Assembly (NCBI GenBank): GCA_037189845.1
Contig: JBBCIS010000003.1
Location: 682,001 to 746,000 of the forward strand
DNA: 64,000 bases
Direction: 5' to 3'
Source of the DNA: JAMLHH01 sp037189845
GTDB lineage: Bacteria > Bacteroidota > Bacteroidia > Chitinophagales > JADIYW01
Numbering within the stretch: position 1 is the first letter of the stretch; every line of letters starts with the position of its first letter. Below the pieces are notes generated by a model that searched no databases, had not been told where the DNA came from, and worked only from the letters and a program-made list of their open reading frames with translations. The position numbers were made by a program, and so were the translations under genes. Below, in pieces: positions 17,894 through 26,268 of the stretch.

Positions 17894-18322
17894 TTATTTT
17901 TTGTGCTGTGCCTGCTTGAACAGGTATTGTCTGAACTGTTCTTCTATATGGATCAGTCTGACGACTTTTTGAGCGGGTAATATCTTCTTGAACTCTACAA
18001 AATACTTTTTCTGCAAAGCCAGCTCTTTTTCTTTCATGTCAAAAGAATAATCTATAAAGTCATAGATTTCCTTATCGGTCATTTCTGAAAACTTCTTTTT
18101 GTCTTCCGGTTTCTTTGCAGCTTTTCTCAATGCATGCCGTTCTTCATCATATTGATCATATACTTTCCAGAATTTTTCAGATTCAGCTTTAGTCAGACTG
18201 AGCTTTTCTGTAAAATATGCCACTTTGATTTCTTTGATTTTGGTTTTGTCCGGTTGTGCCACTAATAGGGTCACAGAACAAATCATGACCAATATATAAC
18301 TCAATAAGGTTTTCATCTTCAT
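17894..18322 (-). CDS. secreted Spy/LTXXQ-like protein of an ECF sigma operon
   Basis: A 142-residue protein with a signal peptide (cleavage near LVAQ, residue 22). The mature part is helical and charged (KIKEIKVAYFTEKLSLTKAESEKFWKVYDQYD begins it), a pattern common in Bacteroidota proteins labelled as sensors of ECF sigma factors and resembling the Spy/CpxP helical fold. It could sense envelope stress or chaperone proteins. It overlaps the preceding anti-sigma-like gene by four bases and is the third gene of the sigma, anti-sigma, sensor set. The function is inferred from operon position and fold resemblance. Confidence 0.7.
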   Translation of the reverse strand: MKMKTLLSYILVMICSVTLLVAQPDKTKIKEIKVAYFTEKLSLTKAESEKFWKVYDQYDEERHALRKAAKKPEDKKKFSEMTDKEIYDFIDYSFDMKEKELALQKKYFVEFKKILPAQKVVRLIHIEEQFRQYLFKQAQHKK

Positions 18323-18765
18323 AAATTTTTAGAGTTAAACTCACCTGATTCTTCTACATAATCGTATAAAAATTCTTCGTCTGCAGGTATTCCGTTTTCA
18401 TACAAATAATCAAATATTTCCTGAGAGCTGGTTTGGGAGATCAGTTGCTGCAGATTTTGACCATCCGTTGTTTCAATATCAGCTTTTGGGGTGACAACAG
18501 AATAAATGATTCCCGATACTGCAAGCAGAACGATAAAGCTTGCTGCTATTCTGAAAATATTTGTAAACGATTTTTGTGGCCGGACAGCTTGTATAGACAC
18601 AACCTTTGTTTCCTTTTCTGTAACCTTGTTCATCACAGAAAGAAAGAATTCTTCTGATAAATCTTGTGAAATCTGCTCAGTTGAAATTCTTTGCTTATCC
18701 TTTTGCAGAAAATCAGCCTGCAGCTCTTTCAATTCGTCAATGATATCTTGATGGTTGGATTTCAT
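18319..18765 (-). CDS. membrane anti-sigma-like protein
   Basis: A 148-residue protein with a single membrane segment (IFRIAASFIVLLAVSGIIYSV, about residues 70-90). The N-terminal 65 residues are cytosolic and charged, and could hold the sigma factor. The outside part is short, acidic and partly conserved-looking (SSQEIFDYLYENGIPADEE). I do not see a zinc-finger anti-sigma motif. It follows the ECF sigma gene after 34 bases and overlaps the secreted sensor-like gene by four, the standard place for an anti-sigma factor. Confidence 0.65.
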   Translation of the reverse strand: MKSNHQDIIDELKELQADFLQKDKQRISTEQISQDLSEEFFLSVMNKVTEKETKVVSIQAVRPQKSFTNIFRIAASFIVLLAVSGIIYSVVTPKADIETTDGQNLQQLISQTSSQEIFDYLYENGIPADEEFLYDYVEESGEFNSKNL

Positions 18766-18799
18766 AACTTTCTTTTAGACGTGATAAAACAGGATAGGT

Positions 18800-19339
18800 T
18801 TAACGTGGGTTAATGAATTCTTCGATTTTTTTTACAGCATGATGATAAGATGCTTTCAATGCTCCGACCGAAGTTCCGGTCTTTTTACCCATATCATCAT
18901 AGGACATTTCTTCAAAATATCTCATCACGAATACTTCTTTCTGTTTTGCTGGCAATGTATCCATCGCACTTTGGAGCTTTAACAGTATTTCATTCGCATC
19001 CAGCGTGTGATCCGTTTTTTCCATTGCATAATGAGATTCCGTTTCACCTAACTCCACAGAAACAGGTTTCCGGCTTCGGTAAAAGTTATACGCCTCACGC
19101 GTTGCAATCGTAAAAAGCCACGTAGACAACAGACTTTCTCCTCTGAAACTCTCCAGCCCTTTCCATGCTTTTACCCAGACGATTTGTAAAATATCTTCTA
19201 TATCCTCCCGGTGATTGACATATTTCCCTACATGGGCAAACAACGGACGGCTGTACTTCCGTACAATCTGCTCAAAAGCAACTTTCTGAGAAGCGCTTTG
19301 ATGAAACTGCTGAATAATTTTTTCGTCCTCCGAAGTCAT
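18800..19339 (-). CDS. ECF-type RNA polymerase sigma factor
   Basis: A 179-residue ECF sigma factor. Region 2 (about 20-90) has VNHREDIEDILQIVWVKAWKG and STWLFTIATREAYNFYR; region 4 (about 120-175) has LPAKQKEVFVMRYFEEMSYDDM and GTSVGALKASYHHAVKKI. It would direct RNA polymerase to a small regulon, probably including its own operon with the membrane anti-sigma-like and Spy-like proteins that follow. The T9SS-exported hydrolase gene ends 37 bases upstream on the same strand and could be cotranscribed. Confidence 0.93.
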   Translation of the reverse strand: MTSEDEKIIQQFHQSASQKVAFEQIVRKYSRPLFAHVGKYVNHREDIEDILQIVWVKAWKGLESFRGESLLSTWLFTIATREAYNFYRSRKPVSVELGETESHYAMEKTDHTLDANEILLKLQSAMDTLPAKQKEVFVMRYFEEMSYDDMGKKTGTSVGALKASYHHAVKKIEEFINPR

Positions 19340-19376
19340 ATTTTCCCTTAGACTGTCATTATTTAAAAAGGTTTAA

Positions 19377-21137
19377 TCACCTGTTTACAATAAATTTTTT
19401 ATGAATAATTTTTTGCGTTTCAGCATCATTTACGATCAGAAAATAAGCACCATTTTCCAATTGATCAATATCTATTAAAAACGTCTTATCTGTATTGAGA
19501 AAATCGAGTCTCTTTTTGCCCATAATATCAAAAATGCCAATCTGTTGCCCTCGATTTAACCCCTGAATAAACAGTCTGTCCTGAGCAGGGTTTGGATACA
19601 GGTACAAATCAAAAAAATCTTTCTTCTTCTGCCGGGTAGGAACTGATGTGCTCAGGTAAAACTGATGGATATTTGCATCCTGAATACCGCATTCAGCAGA
19701 CTTAGGTATCCAGCTTAGCTGAAGATTATCTATATGATTTACAAACTCTGCCGGCTCCCAGGTATATATGGACGATGGGATATCAATCGCTTTTTTCAGA
19801 TATTTCCGCGAAAAAATTCCGGCCACATTCTGCACCATACTGTCCATTTGCTGGTGATACAAAAAGAGCTGGTATAAAGATTTGTCCTGAAAGAAATCTT
19901 CATTACTCAAATTCACATAATCATAAGAAAAAGGCGACAGTTCCCGGAATACTCCGCTATTATCAGACATGGTTTTCGGGTATGAATAAACACCGTGTAC
20001 TCCTATACAATTGATAAAGCTGAAATTCCTGATACCATGCTCATCCATTTTTGCGTGCAAACTCAATGGCCCCATCATTTTTACGGTATCTACAAGTTTA
20101 CTCCATAATGCAGGTCCATAATTTACAGGAGCCAGAGGATCGGTCGCACCATGAACAAATATGACCACCTTATCACGGTGATCTGCATCAAAATATTTCC
20201 CAATATAAGATCCCTTTACAGTCTCGTCCTGTAAGCCGGCAGCACTGCAAAAAACTCCTTTAACAGGAATCCTTCTATCTTCTATTTCCGGATATTTCCT
20301 ACTGTTATATGCGCCACAATATTCAAATACCGGATGCCTGAAATTTGTCGCCGGATTGGCAAAGGTCAATTGCATAGAAGACAATCCTCCCGCGGAATGT
20401 CCGGCTGTAAATAACACTTCTTTGTCCAGACGATACTCATCAGCGATGTCAGTCAGGTAAACATGCGCAGCATAAGCATATTGATACAGTAAATAATGAC
20501 CTCTTTGCAAGAGGTGGTCTTCCGGTAATTGCTGTGTAGAATCTACGAGATTTTTGTGTTTCCAATCTTTATAGGCCGGATCAGAGTCACCAGCTGCTAT
20601 AAAATTTGAGTTGTTGTAGTTTTCATAAAAAGCAATAGCATAACCTCTTTCGAGCATTGAAGCTGCTCCTGTCATGTAATAATTGGACCATGTATTCAGA
20701 TTTCCATTGTTGCCATGCGTATACAGAATGCAGGGTCGTTTTACTTGATCATATGGTCGTATAATGATCATCCTGTTGTATCTGCGTCCCACATATGAAG
20801 GGGAATAAATACGGATATCTATCTGATACAAGGTATCGGATTCATTAGCCGGATGGAGTACAAAGATTCTGGCAGATCTATCTTTTAATGGCAATCTGTT
20901 AATAGTGGTATCGTTGAACAATTGGTTGTACTTCTGAGCAGCATGAACCATATACAGAGACAATATGGGACCGGTTAATGCCTGGGCAGAAAACAAAGAA
21001 AGCTGATCGCTGACGGGAACATACAGACGATCTGTATCTATATCAGTGTACGTGATGCCACCTTTTGCCTGAACAGTAAAAAGCAGCATGAGACACTGCC
21101 AGAAAGCTGCTATTTTTAATAATATTTTCATTTTCAC
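19377..21137 (-). CDS. T9SS-exported alpha/beta hydrolase
   Basis: A 586-residue secreted protein. The signal peptide ends near TVQAKG (residue 25). An alpha/beta hydrolase domain has YTHGNNGN (oxyanion region) and the nucleophile motif GHSAGG at about residues 244-249, with later DPLAP and GVHG as candidate acid and His positions. This resembles PHB-depolymerase or feruloyl-esterase-like enzymes; the substrate is unknown. The last 80 residues, from YLYPNPAQDRLFI on, are a type A T9SS sorting domain, so the enzyme should be exported across the outer membrane and anchored or released there. Confidence 0.85.
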   Translation of the reverse strand: MKMKILLKIAAFWQCLMLLFTVQAKGGITYTDIDTDRLYVPVSDQLSLFSAQALTGPILSLYMVHAAQKYNQLFNDTTINRLPLKDRSARIFVLHPANESDTLYQIDIRIYSPSYVGRRYNRMIIIRPYDQVKRPCILYTHGNNGNLNTWSNYYMTGAASMLERGYAIAFYENYNNSNFIAAGDSDPAYKDWKHKNLVDSTQQLPEDHLLQRGHYLLYQYAYAAHVYLTDIADEYRLDKEVLFTAGHSAGGLSSMQLTFANPATNFRHPVFEYCGAYNSRKYPEIEDRRIPVKGVFCSAAGLQDETVKGSYIGKYFDADHRDKVVIFVHGATDPLAPVNYGPALWSKLVDTVKMMGPLSLHAKMDEHGIRNFSFINCIGVHGVYSYPKTMSDNSGVFRELSPFSYDYVNLSNEDFFQDKSLYQLFLYHQQMDSMVQNVAGIFSRKYLKKAIDIPSSIYTWEPAEFVNHIDNLQLSWIPKSAECGIQDANIHQFYLSTSVPTRQKKKDFFDLYLYPNPAQDRLFIQGLNRGQQIGIFDIMGKKRLDFLNTDKTFLIDIDQLENGAYFLIVNDAETQKIIHKKFIVNR

Positions 21138-21337
21138 AGAGGTTGTTCCCCTATTATCTCACTTTTTAATGAAAAAGTCAAAATCTTACAGGTGTATATT
21201 GTAATCTGACACGGGTTTAAAACAGATTTTTCTTATTCACATAACTCTTCAGCATCAGCTTTTAAAATGATCTGTCAGCTCTGTCCGGCGGAGAGAGACC
21301 AAAGATATTCAGTCGCTTTTCACTATCTTTCAGCATC

Positions 21338-22483
21338 ATGATGATATACCTTTTTATTTGCTTCTTGCTGACAATATTTTATGTCGTCATCATGGCAATG
21401 TATCATCACTACTGGAATGAGACAAAAACATTTGAGTCTGAAAAAAATCCGGCTGATCTACCCACTGTTTCAGTAGTCATTCCTGTTAGAAATGAAAGCC
21501 GGCATATTGCCAGACTGCTCAACAACTTATTAAATCAGACCTATCCGGATGAATTGACGGAAATCATCGTTGTAGATGATCATTCTGAAGATGATACACC
21601 TGATATTGTGAGAAATTTCAAGAACAAAAGAATAAAGCTCATTTCGCTTCAGGAAATTCTATCTAAAGAAGGAATTACATCTGCCTACAAGAAAAAAGCC
21701 ATTGAAGCAGGAATAAAGTATGCCTCCGGAGAAATTATCATGACCACTGACGGAGACTGTAGCGTTTCTCCTGACTGGATCAGTCAGATGATACGAATCA
21801 AATTGTCTTCCAATGCAAAGCTTTTGACAGGAGCAGTCATCATGACCGGAACTGATACTTTGTTTCAAAAATTTCAGGCGCTGGATTTCCTGGGCATGAT
21901 GGGAATTACTGCCGCTATGCTGAGGATGAAAATCTTTAACATGGCCAACGGGGCTAATCTTCTATATGAAAAAGCTGCTTTTGAAGCTGTCAATGGCTTC
22001 AAGGGTATAGACCATCTGGCATCTGGTGATGATATGCTGCTGATGTACAAAATCGCACAGAAATACGATGGTGCTGTAGCTTTTGCAAAACATCCTCAAG
22101 CAGTAGTTTATACAGAAACAATGCCCGATGTAAAAGCTTTTTTCCAACAAAGATTCAGATGGACAGCAAAATCCAAAGATTATCAGGATAAACGGATGAC
22201 CTGGATCTTAGGAACAGTATTTCTGTTTGTTTCAACTCTTTTTGTGAATTTCTTTCTTGCATTCACTGATCAGATCTTTTTCTTTTTCTTTCTTTTTCAA
22301 CTCCTGATCAAATCTCTGGCAGATTACAGATTGCTGAACAGCGCATCGAAGTATTACGGCAGGAATGATTTGATGAGGACATTCTGGAGCAGCCAGGTAT
22401 TTCACATTTTATACATAGTATTTGTAGGCAGTCTCGGCAATATTTTAAAATTCGAATGGAAAGGCAGAACACAGGAAAAGTAA
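21338..22483 (+). CDS. membrane glycosyltransferase family 2
   Basis: A 381-residue GT2 enzyme. One membrane segment at the N-terminus (1-22) precedes the GT-A domain: TVSVVIPVRNES, then IIVVDDHSEDDT, the metal-binding TTDGDCS and the QQRFRW motif (QxxRW) typical of processive GT2s. About three membrane segments follow (from about residue 285). It would transfer sugar from an NDP-sugar on the cytosolic side of the membrane. The gene is isolated, so the acceptor is unknown; related Bacteroidota enzymes act on lipids or extracellular polysaccharides. Confidence 0.88.
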   Translation: MMIYLFICFLLTIFYVVIMAMYHHYWNETKTFESEKNPADLPTVSVVIPVRNESRHIARLLNNLLNQTYPDELTEIIVVDDHSEDDTPDIVRNFKNKRIKLISLQEILSKEGITSAYKKKAIEAGIKYASGEIIMTTDGDCSVSPDWISQMIRIKLSSNAKLLTGAVIMTGTDTLFQKFQALDFLGMMGITAAMLRMKIFNMANGANLLYEKAAFEAVNGFKGIDHLASGDDMLLMYKIAQKYDGAVAFAKHPQAVVYTETMPDVKAFFQQRFRWTAKSKDYQDKRMTWILGTVFLFVSTLFVNFFLAFTDQIFFFFFLFQLLIKSLADYRLLNSASKYYGRNDLMRTFWSSQVFHILYIVFVGSLGNILKFEWKGRTQEK

Positions 22484-22581
22484 TTGCTGTCATTATAAAT
22501 GCGTTATCATTCGTTCATTACCACTAAAATTTATTACCTGCATTTCCCGATTGAATATTTTGAAATAATTTTACACCGGCG

Positions 22582-24102
22582 ATGGCGATTAAAAACAGGA
22601 ATACAAATCTCAGCAAATCTTCGTTGATACGTGGTATACAGTGTAGCAAAGCCCTGTACCTGTACAAATATCATTACGATCAGAGAGATCCTGTTTCAAA
22701 GCAACAACAGGAAAAATTTGACAGAGGACACCGTGTCGGGAAACTTGCTCAGTCTCTTTTTCCGGGAGGAAAAGACTGTACTCCGCCCAATGTATTTTCC
22801 TACGATCAGTCTATTGCCGCTACCAAAGCATTGGTACAGGCAAAATATCCGGTCATATATGAAGCCGCTTTTAAGTATCAGGGTATTTTAGTGGCTCTGG
22901 ATATACTGGTCAACAAAAACGGTAAGTGGTATGCTTATGAAGTAAAAAGCTCCCTCAGGATCAGCAAAACATATCTGCAGGATATCTCGATACAGTATTA
23001 TGTCATTAAAAACTGCGGACTGGAACTGGAAGATATTTTCATAGTACATATCAACGGCGATTACGTATTAAAAAACAATCAACTGGACGTAGAGAATCTT
23101 TTCAGGATTGTCTCTGTAAAAGAGCAGGTATACGAACAACAAATGGAGATCGAAGCTTCTATCCACCGTGCAAGATCTGTTCTATCGCTGGAAAGTGTAC
23201 CGGAAGTAGAGACCGGAGTACATTGCTTCAAACCATATCCTTGTGACTATCTGGGTAGCTGCTGGAAAGGATCAGAGAAAAATCCTGTTCTGGGCCTGGC
23301 CGGGGCATCGCTGACAGACAAAATCCAGTGGGTAAAAGAAGGTATCAGCAAGTTCAGTGATTTACCTTCCGCCTATTTATCTTCTGCCAGAATGCAGGCT
23401 CAACTGGAAGCAAATGCAACACAGCAGCCCTTTATCAAACGGGAAGAATTTACTCAGTTCATGAGCAGCATTCATTATCCGCTGTACTTTTTTGATATAG
23501 AAGCTTATCAGCCGGCAATTCCGGTCTTTAATGACACTTCTCCGTTTCAGGCAATTCCGTTTCAGTTTTCTATACACTATATCGCTTCTAAGAATGCTCC
23601 GCTGCAGGCAATAGAATACATTACACCGCCAGGCGAAGATGGAAGAGAAGCATTTCTGAAAGCGTTTATTCAGGCAACTGAAAATCCGGGTCAGATACTG
23701 GTATTTAATACACTTCTTGAAAAAGGAATCCTATATCAGCTGGGAAAATTATTTCCCCGATATGCAAAATATGTCAAGGACAGAATGCAGAGAATGACGG
23801 ATCTGGAAACTCCTTTCAGAAAAGACTGGTTTTACCATCCCAAAATGGGTGGCGGATATTCCATGAAAAGTATTCTTCCTGCACTGGTAGACCATCTGAG
23901 CTATAAGGATATGAATGTCAAGGATGGTGTGGATGCAATGATTATTTATCAGCAGTTGACATTTGAAAATGATCCGGAAAAAAAACAACAAACCATAGAA
24001 GATCTTCTTTCTTATTGCCGAATGGATACATTGGGATTGTATAATGTTTACAAAAAACTGGAAATGTACTACGAGGAAATACTAAGATCTAATCCCGAAT
24101 AA
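22582..24102 (+). CDS. DUF2779 nuclease-like protein
   Basis: A 506-residue cytosolic protein. The N-terminal half resembles Cas4/RecB-type PD-(D/E)XK nucleases (ALDILVNKNGKWYAYEVKSS, with D...ExK near residue 120), with Cys residues around 215-230 (GVHCFKPYPCDYLGSCW) that could be part of an iron-sulphur ligand set. The C-terminal half is DUF2779, beginning YFFDIEAYQPAIPV (DxE near 313), and reads like a DEDD RNase H-fold exonuclease. Such two-domain proteins are scattered across bacteria and poorly studied; a defence or repair role is possible. It is not beside a CRISPR array. Its last 14 bases overlap the convergent thioredoxin gene. Confidence 0.78.
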   Translation: MAIKNRNTNLSKSSLIRGIQCSKALYLYKYHYDQRDPVSKQQQEKFDRGHRVGKLAQSLFPGGKDCTPPNVFSYDQSIAATKALVQAKYPVIYEAAFKYQGILVALDILVNKNGKWYAYEVKSSLRISKTYLQDISIQYYVIKNCGLELEDIFIVHINGDYVLKNNQLDVENLFRIVSVKEQVYEQQMEIEASIHRARSVLSLESVPEVETGVHCFKPYPCDYLGSCWKGSEKNPVLGLAGASLTDKIQWVKEGISKFSDLPSAYLSSARMQAQLEANATQQPFIKREEFTQFMSSIHYPLYFFDIEAYQPAIPVFNDTSPFQAIPFQFSIHYIASKNAPLQAIEYITPPGEDGREAFLKAFIQATENPGQILVFNTLLEKGILYQLGKLFPRYAKYVKDRMQRMTDLETPFRKDWFYHPKMGGGYSMKSILPALVDHLSYKDMNVKDGVDAMIIYQQLTFENDPEKKQQTIEDLLSYCRMDTLGLYNVYKKLEMYYEEILRSNPE

Positions 24103-24586
24103 ACCCATTTTCCTTCAGAAAATCTTTCAGCTCATTTCCTTCAAAAGATCCGGCTCTGAATACTTTGGTGCCTTTGGATGCATTATAGAGCAGTGTGGCG
24201 GGAATAACTCCTTCCCATTGATCTGTAAATTTTGGAATCCATACGTTGGGGTCTCTTTCATCCAGATACAGCACTTCACTTTTTAGCCCTCTTCTTTCTA
24301 TAAAAGCCTTCAATCTGGCATCTGCATCTTTCTTCAGATCCAGACTCACCAGAATCACTTTGACTTTCTGACCGGAATATTCAGCATTGATTTCTTCAAA
24401 ATAAGGCAACTCTTTCACACATGGTGCACACCAGGTAGCCCAGAAGTTGATAACATAGCTTGTATCCTGACCATTCTGAATTCTCCGGACAAGATCATCT
24501 GCTTTCACCTGAGGTACAGGCTGAGCTTTTACTGCTACAATAAATCCAAGAAAAATAATTGTAAAAAGGGATCTCATTTTATACAT
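24089..24586 (-). CDS. TlpA-like periplasmic thioredoxin
   Basis: A thioredoxin-fold protein of about 165 residues with the active site WATWCAPC and a signal peptide (MRSLFTIIFLGFIVAVKAQ). I take the start at 24586 (MYKMRSL) or 24577; an ATG at 24616 gives a hydrophilic extension that would spoil the signal. Other family marks are the PYFEEINAEY helix and the cis-Pro region GVIPATLLYN. It would reduce disulfides in the periplasm, for example during cytochrome maturation. It is convergent with the DUF2779 gene, overlapping by 14 bases, and divergent from lpxH. Confidence 0.87.
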   Translation of the reverse strand: MYKMRSLFTIIFLGFIVAVKAQPVPQVKADDLVRRIQNGQDTSYVINFWATWCAPCVKELPYFEEINAEYSGQKVKVILVSLDLKKDADARLKAFIERRGLKSEVLYLDERDPNVWIPKFTDQWEGVIPATLLYNASKGTKVFRAGSFEGNELKDFLKENGFIRD

Positions 24587-24685
24587 CTCTTTCAATTTAG
24601 GTAAATATTGTGCCATTCGTAAAAAATCACTTTGACTTTCAGGAGATATAAGCTTTTTTAAGAATCATCCCTTACTTTAGCGGAT

Positions 24686-25465
24686 ATGTCATCTACCTAT
24701 CCTCATATACAGCTGGAACTGGCCGCCGGGAAAAAGGTTTTTTTCGCATCTGACTTTCATCTGGGAGCACCTGATGCCGGCAAGAGCAGAGGAAGAGAAA
24801 AGAAAATAGTCCAATGGCTGCAGGAAATCAGACCTGAAACCGGTGTATTATTTTTAGTAGGAGATTTATTTGATTTCTGGTTTGAATACAAGCATGTTAT
24901 ACCCAAAGGTTTTTCAAGGTTTTTAGCTGAAGTGAGCAAATTTTCAGACGATAATATACCTGTTTACGTTTTTACAGGAAATCACGATATCTGGATGTTT
25001 GATTATCTGAAAGAGGAAACAGGGGTAAATATTCTGTATCATCCTGCAATTTTTGAAATACAGGGACAACGTTTCTTTGTAGGTCACGGTGATGGCCTGG
25101 GTCCGGGAGATAATAAATTCAAATTTCTGAAAAAGGTATTCACATTTCCTTTGTTTCAAAAGATGTTCAGCTGGCTGCACCCGGATATAGGTATCGGAGT
25201 GGCTCAGGTATGGTCAGCTCACAGCAGAACCCATCCGGAAGATGAAATATTCATGGGTGAAGAAAATGAGCGGTTAATTGTTTTTGCAAAGGAACAGCTG
25301 GCTACTCATCCTGCTCAATACTATATTTTCGGACACAGACATTTGCCCTTAGATCTGCCTGTAGGTCAGGGTGCCAGATACATCAACCTGGGGGACTGGA
25401 TTTATAATTTCACCTATCTGGAATATGATGGCACACATGTTGAATTGAAAAAATATCCGAAATGA
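24686..25465 (+). CDS. lpxH: UDP-2,3-diacylglucosamine diphosphatase
   Basis: A 259-residue calcineurin-like phosphoesterase with all the LpxH metal-site motifs: DFHLG (residues 22-26), GDLFDFWFEY, GNHD, GHGDGLGPGD and GHRH. LpxH cleaves UDP-2,3-diacylglucosamine to lipid X and UMP in lipid A synthesis, working as a peripheral membrane enzyme on the cytosolic side. The length and the GDxxDxW and HGD segments favour LpxH over generic phosphoesterases. The next gene starts inside its stop codon (ATGA). Confidence 0.9.
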   Translation: MSSTYPHIQLELAAGKKVFFASDFHLGAPDAGKSRGREKKIVQWLQEIRPETGVLFLVGDLFDFWFEYKHVIPKGFSRFLAEVSKFSDDNIPVYVFTGNHDIWMFDYLKEETGVNILYHPAIFEIQGQRFFVGHGDGLGPGDNKFKFLKKVFTFPLFQKMFSWLHPDIGIGVAQVWSAHSRTHPEDEIFMGEENERLIVFAKEQLATHPAQYYIFGHRHLPLDLPVGQGARYINLGDWIYNFTYLEYDGTHVELKKYPK

Positions 25466-26268
25466 AATACGGTTTGCTGATATATCTTCTGGTCACCTGC
25501 AGCCAATGGCTATGGGCACAGGATATTTTCGGGGAAAAGGTATTTCTGGCAGGGAATGTAATATCTACTGCGATAGATCCTCTTCAGCAAATATATTTTA
25601 TCAATCAGAATAAACAGCTCATCAAGCTTTCGAGCATTCAGGATAGGGAATATGTGTATTCTGATCTGATGATAGATGCAAATACCTCTATACATGCTCA
25701 GAATGCTTTTAAAGTCATTTTATACAAAAAAGATGTGGGTGATCTGCTGATCCTGGACAACAGGCTCACTCTTACAGCAAAGCTGAACTTCTTTGATTTA
25801 GGGTATTTTGCAGTTTCGGGTATGACAATGTCCAATGACAATAAGCATATCTGGATATTTGATGAAGAGCGGCAGCAGATCATAAAGCTGGATCCACAAT
25901 ACAGGCAAGTATATCAGAGCAATAATATGACTCAGGTATTGCCGGCACGAATCCATCCTACTCAAATTATTGAACAGGAAAATAAATTATATCTTTTAGA
26001 TAAGAAATCGGGCGTGTATCTTTTTGATAATGTAGGAAATTTCATCAAACAATATCCAATCGAACACGCTGAGCATATCTGGGTGCTTTCCGGTCAGATT
26101 TATTTTTACAGAGCTGGTCAGATCTGGCAATATGATATCAGACTTTTTGAAGAAATTCCTCTGTATAAGACTGCTGACTACAAATCCATAGACTTGTGCC
26201 GTGACTTTATTCTGGGCATCACTCCTGAAGGAGATTTATACAGATTTCCCTGGGTAGCTAAAGAATAA
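25462..26268 (+). CDS. secreted propeller-like protein of unknown function
   Basis: A 268-residue protein with a signal peptide (residues 1-20, ending LWAQ). The rest is a series of beta-rich repeats (ISTAIDPLQQIYFINQ, KHIWIFDEERQQIIKLDP, KLYLLDKKSGVYLFD) that read like blades of a beta-propeller, similar to 6-bladed NHL-type proteins. No catalytic motif is seen. Its start overlaps the lpxH stop by four bases, so it is translated with LpxH, and a link to the envelope is likely. It overlaps the convergent asparagine synthase gene by 11 bases. Confidence 0.72.
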   Translation: MKYGLLIYLLVTCSQWLWAQDIFGEKVFLAGNVISTAIDPLQQIYFINQNKQLIKLSSIQDREYVYSDLMIDANTSIHAQNAFKVILYKKDVGDLLILDNRLTLTAKLNFFDLGYFAVSGMTMSNDNKHIWIFDEERQQIIKLDPQYRQVYQSNNMTQVLPARIHPTQIIEQENKLYLLDKKSGVYLFDNVGNFIKQYPIEHAEHIWVLSGQIYFYRAGQIWQYDIRLFEEIPLYKTADYKSIDLCRDFILGITPEGDLYRFPWVAKE

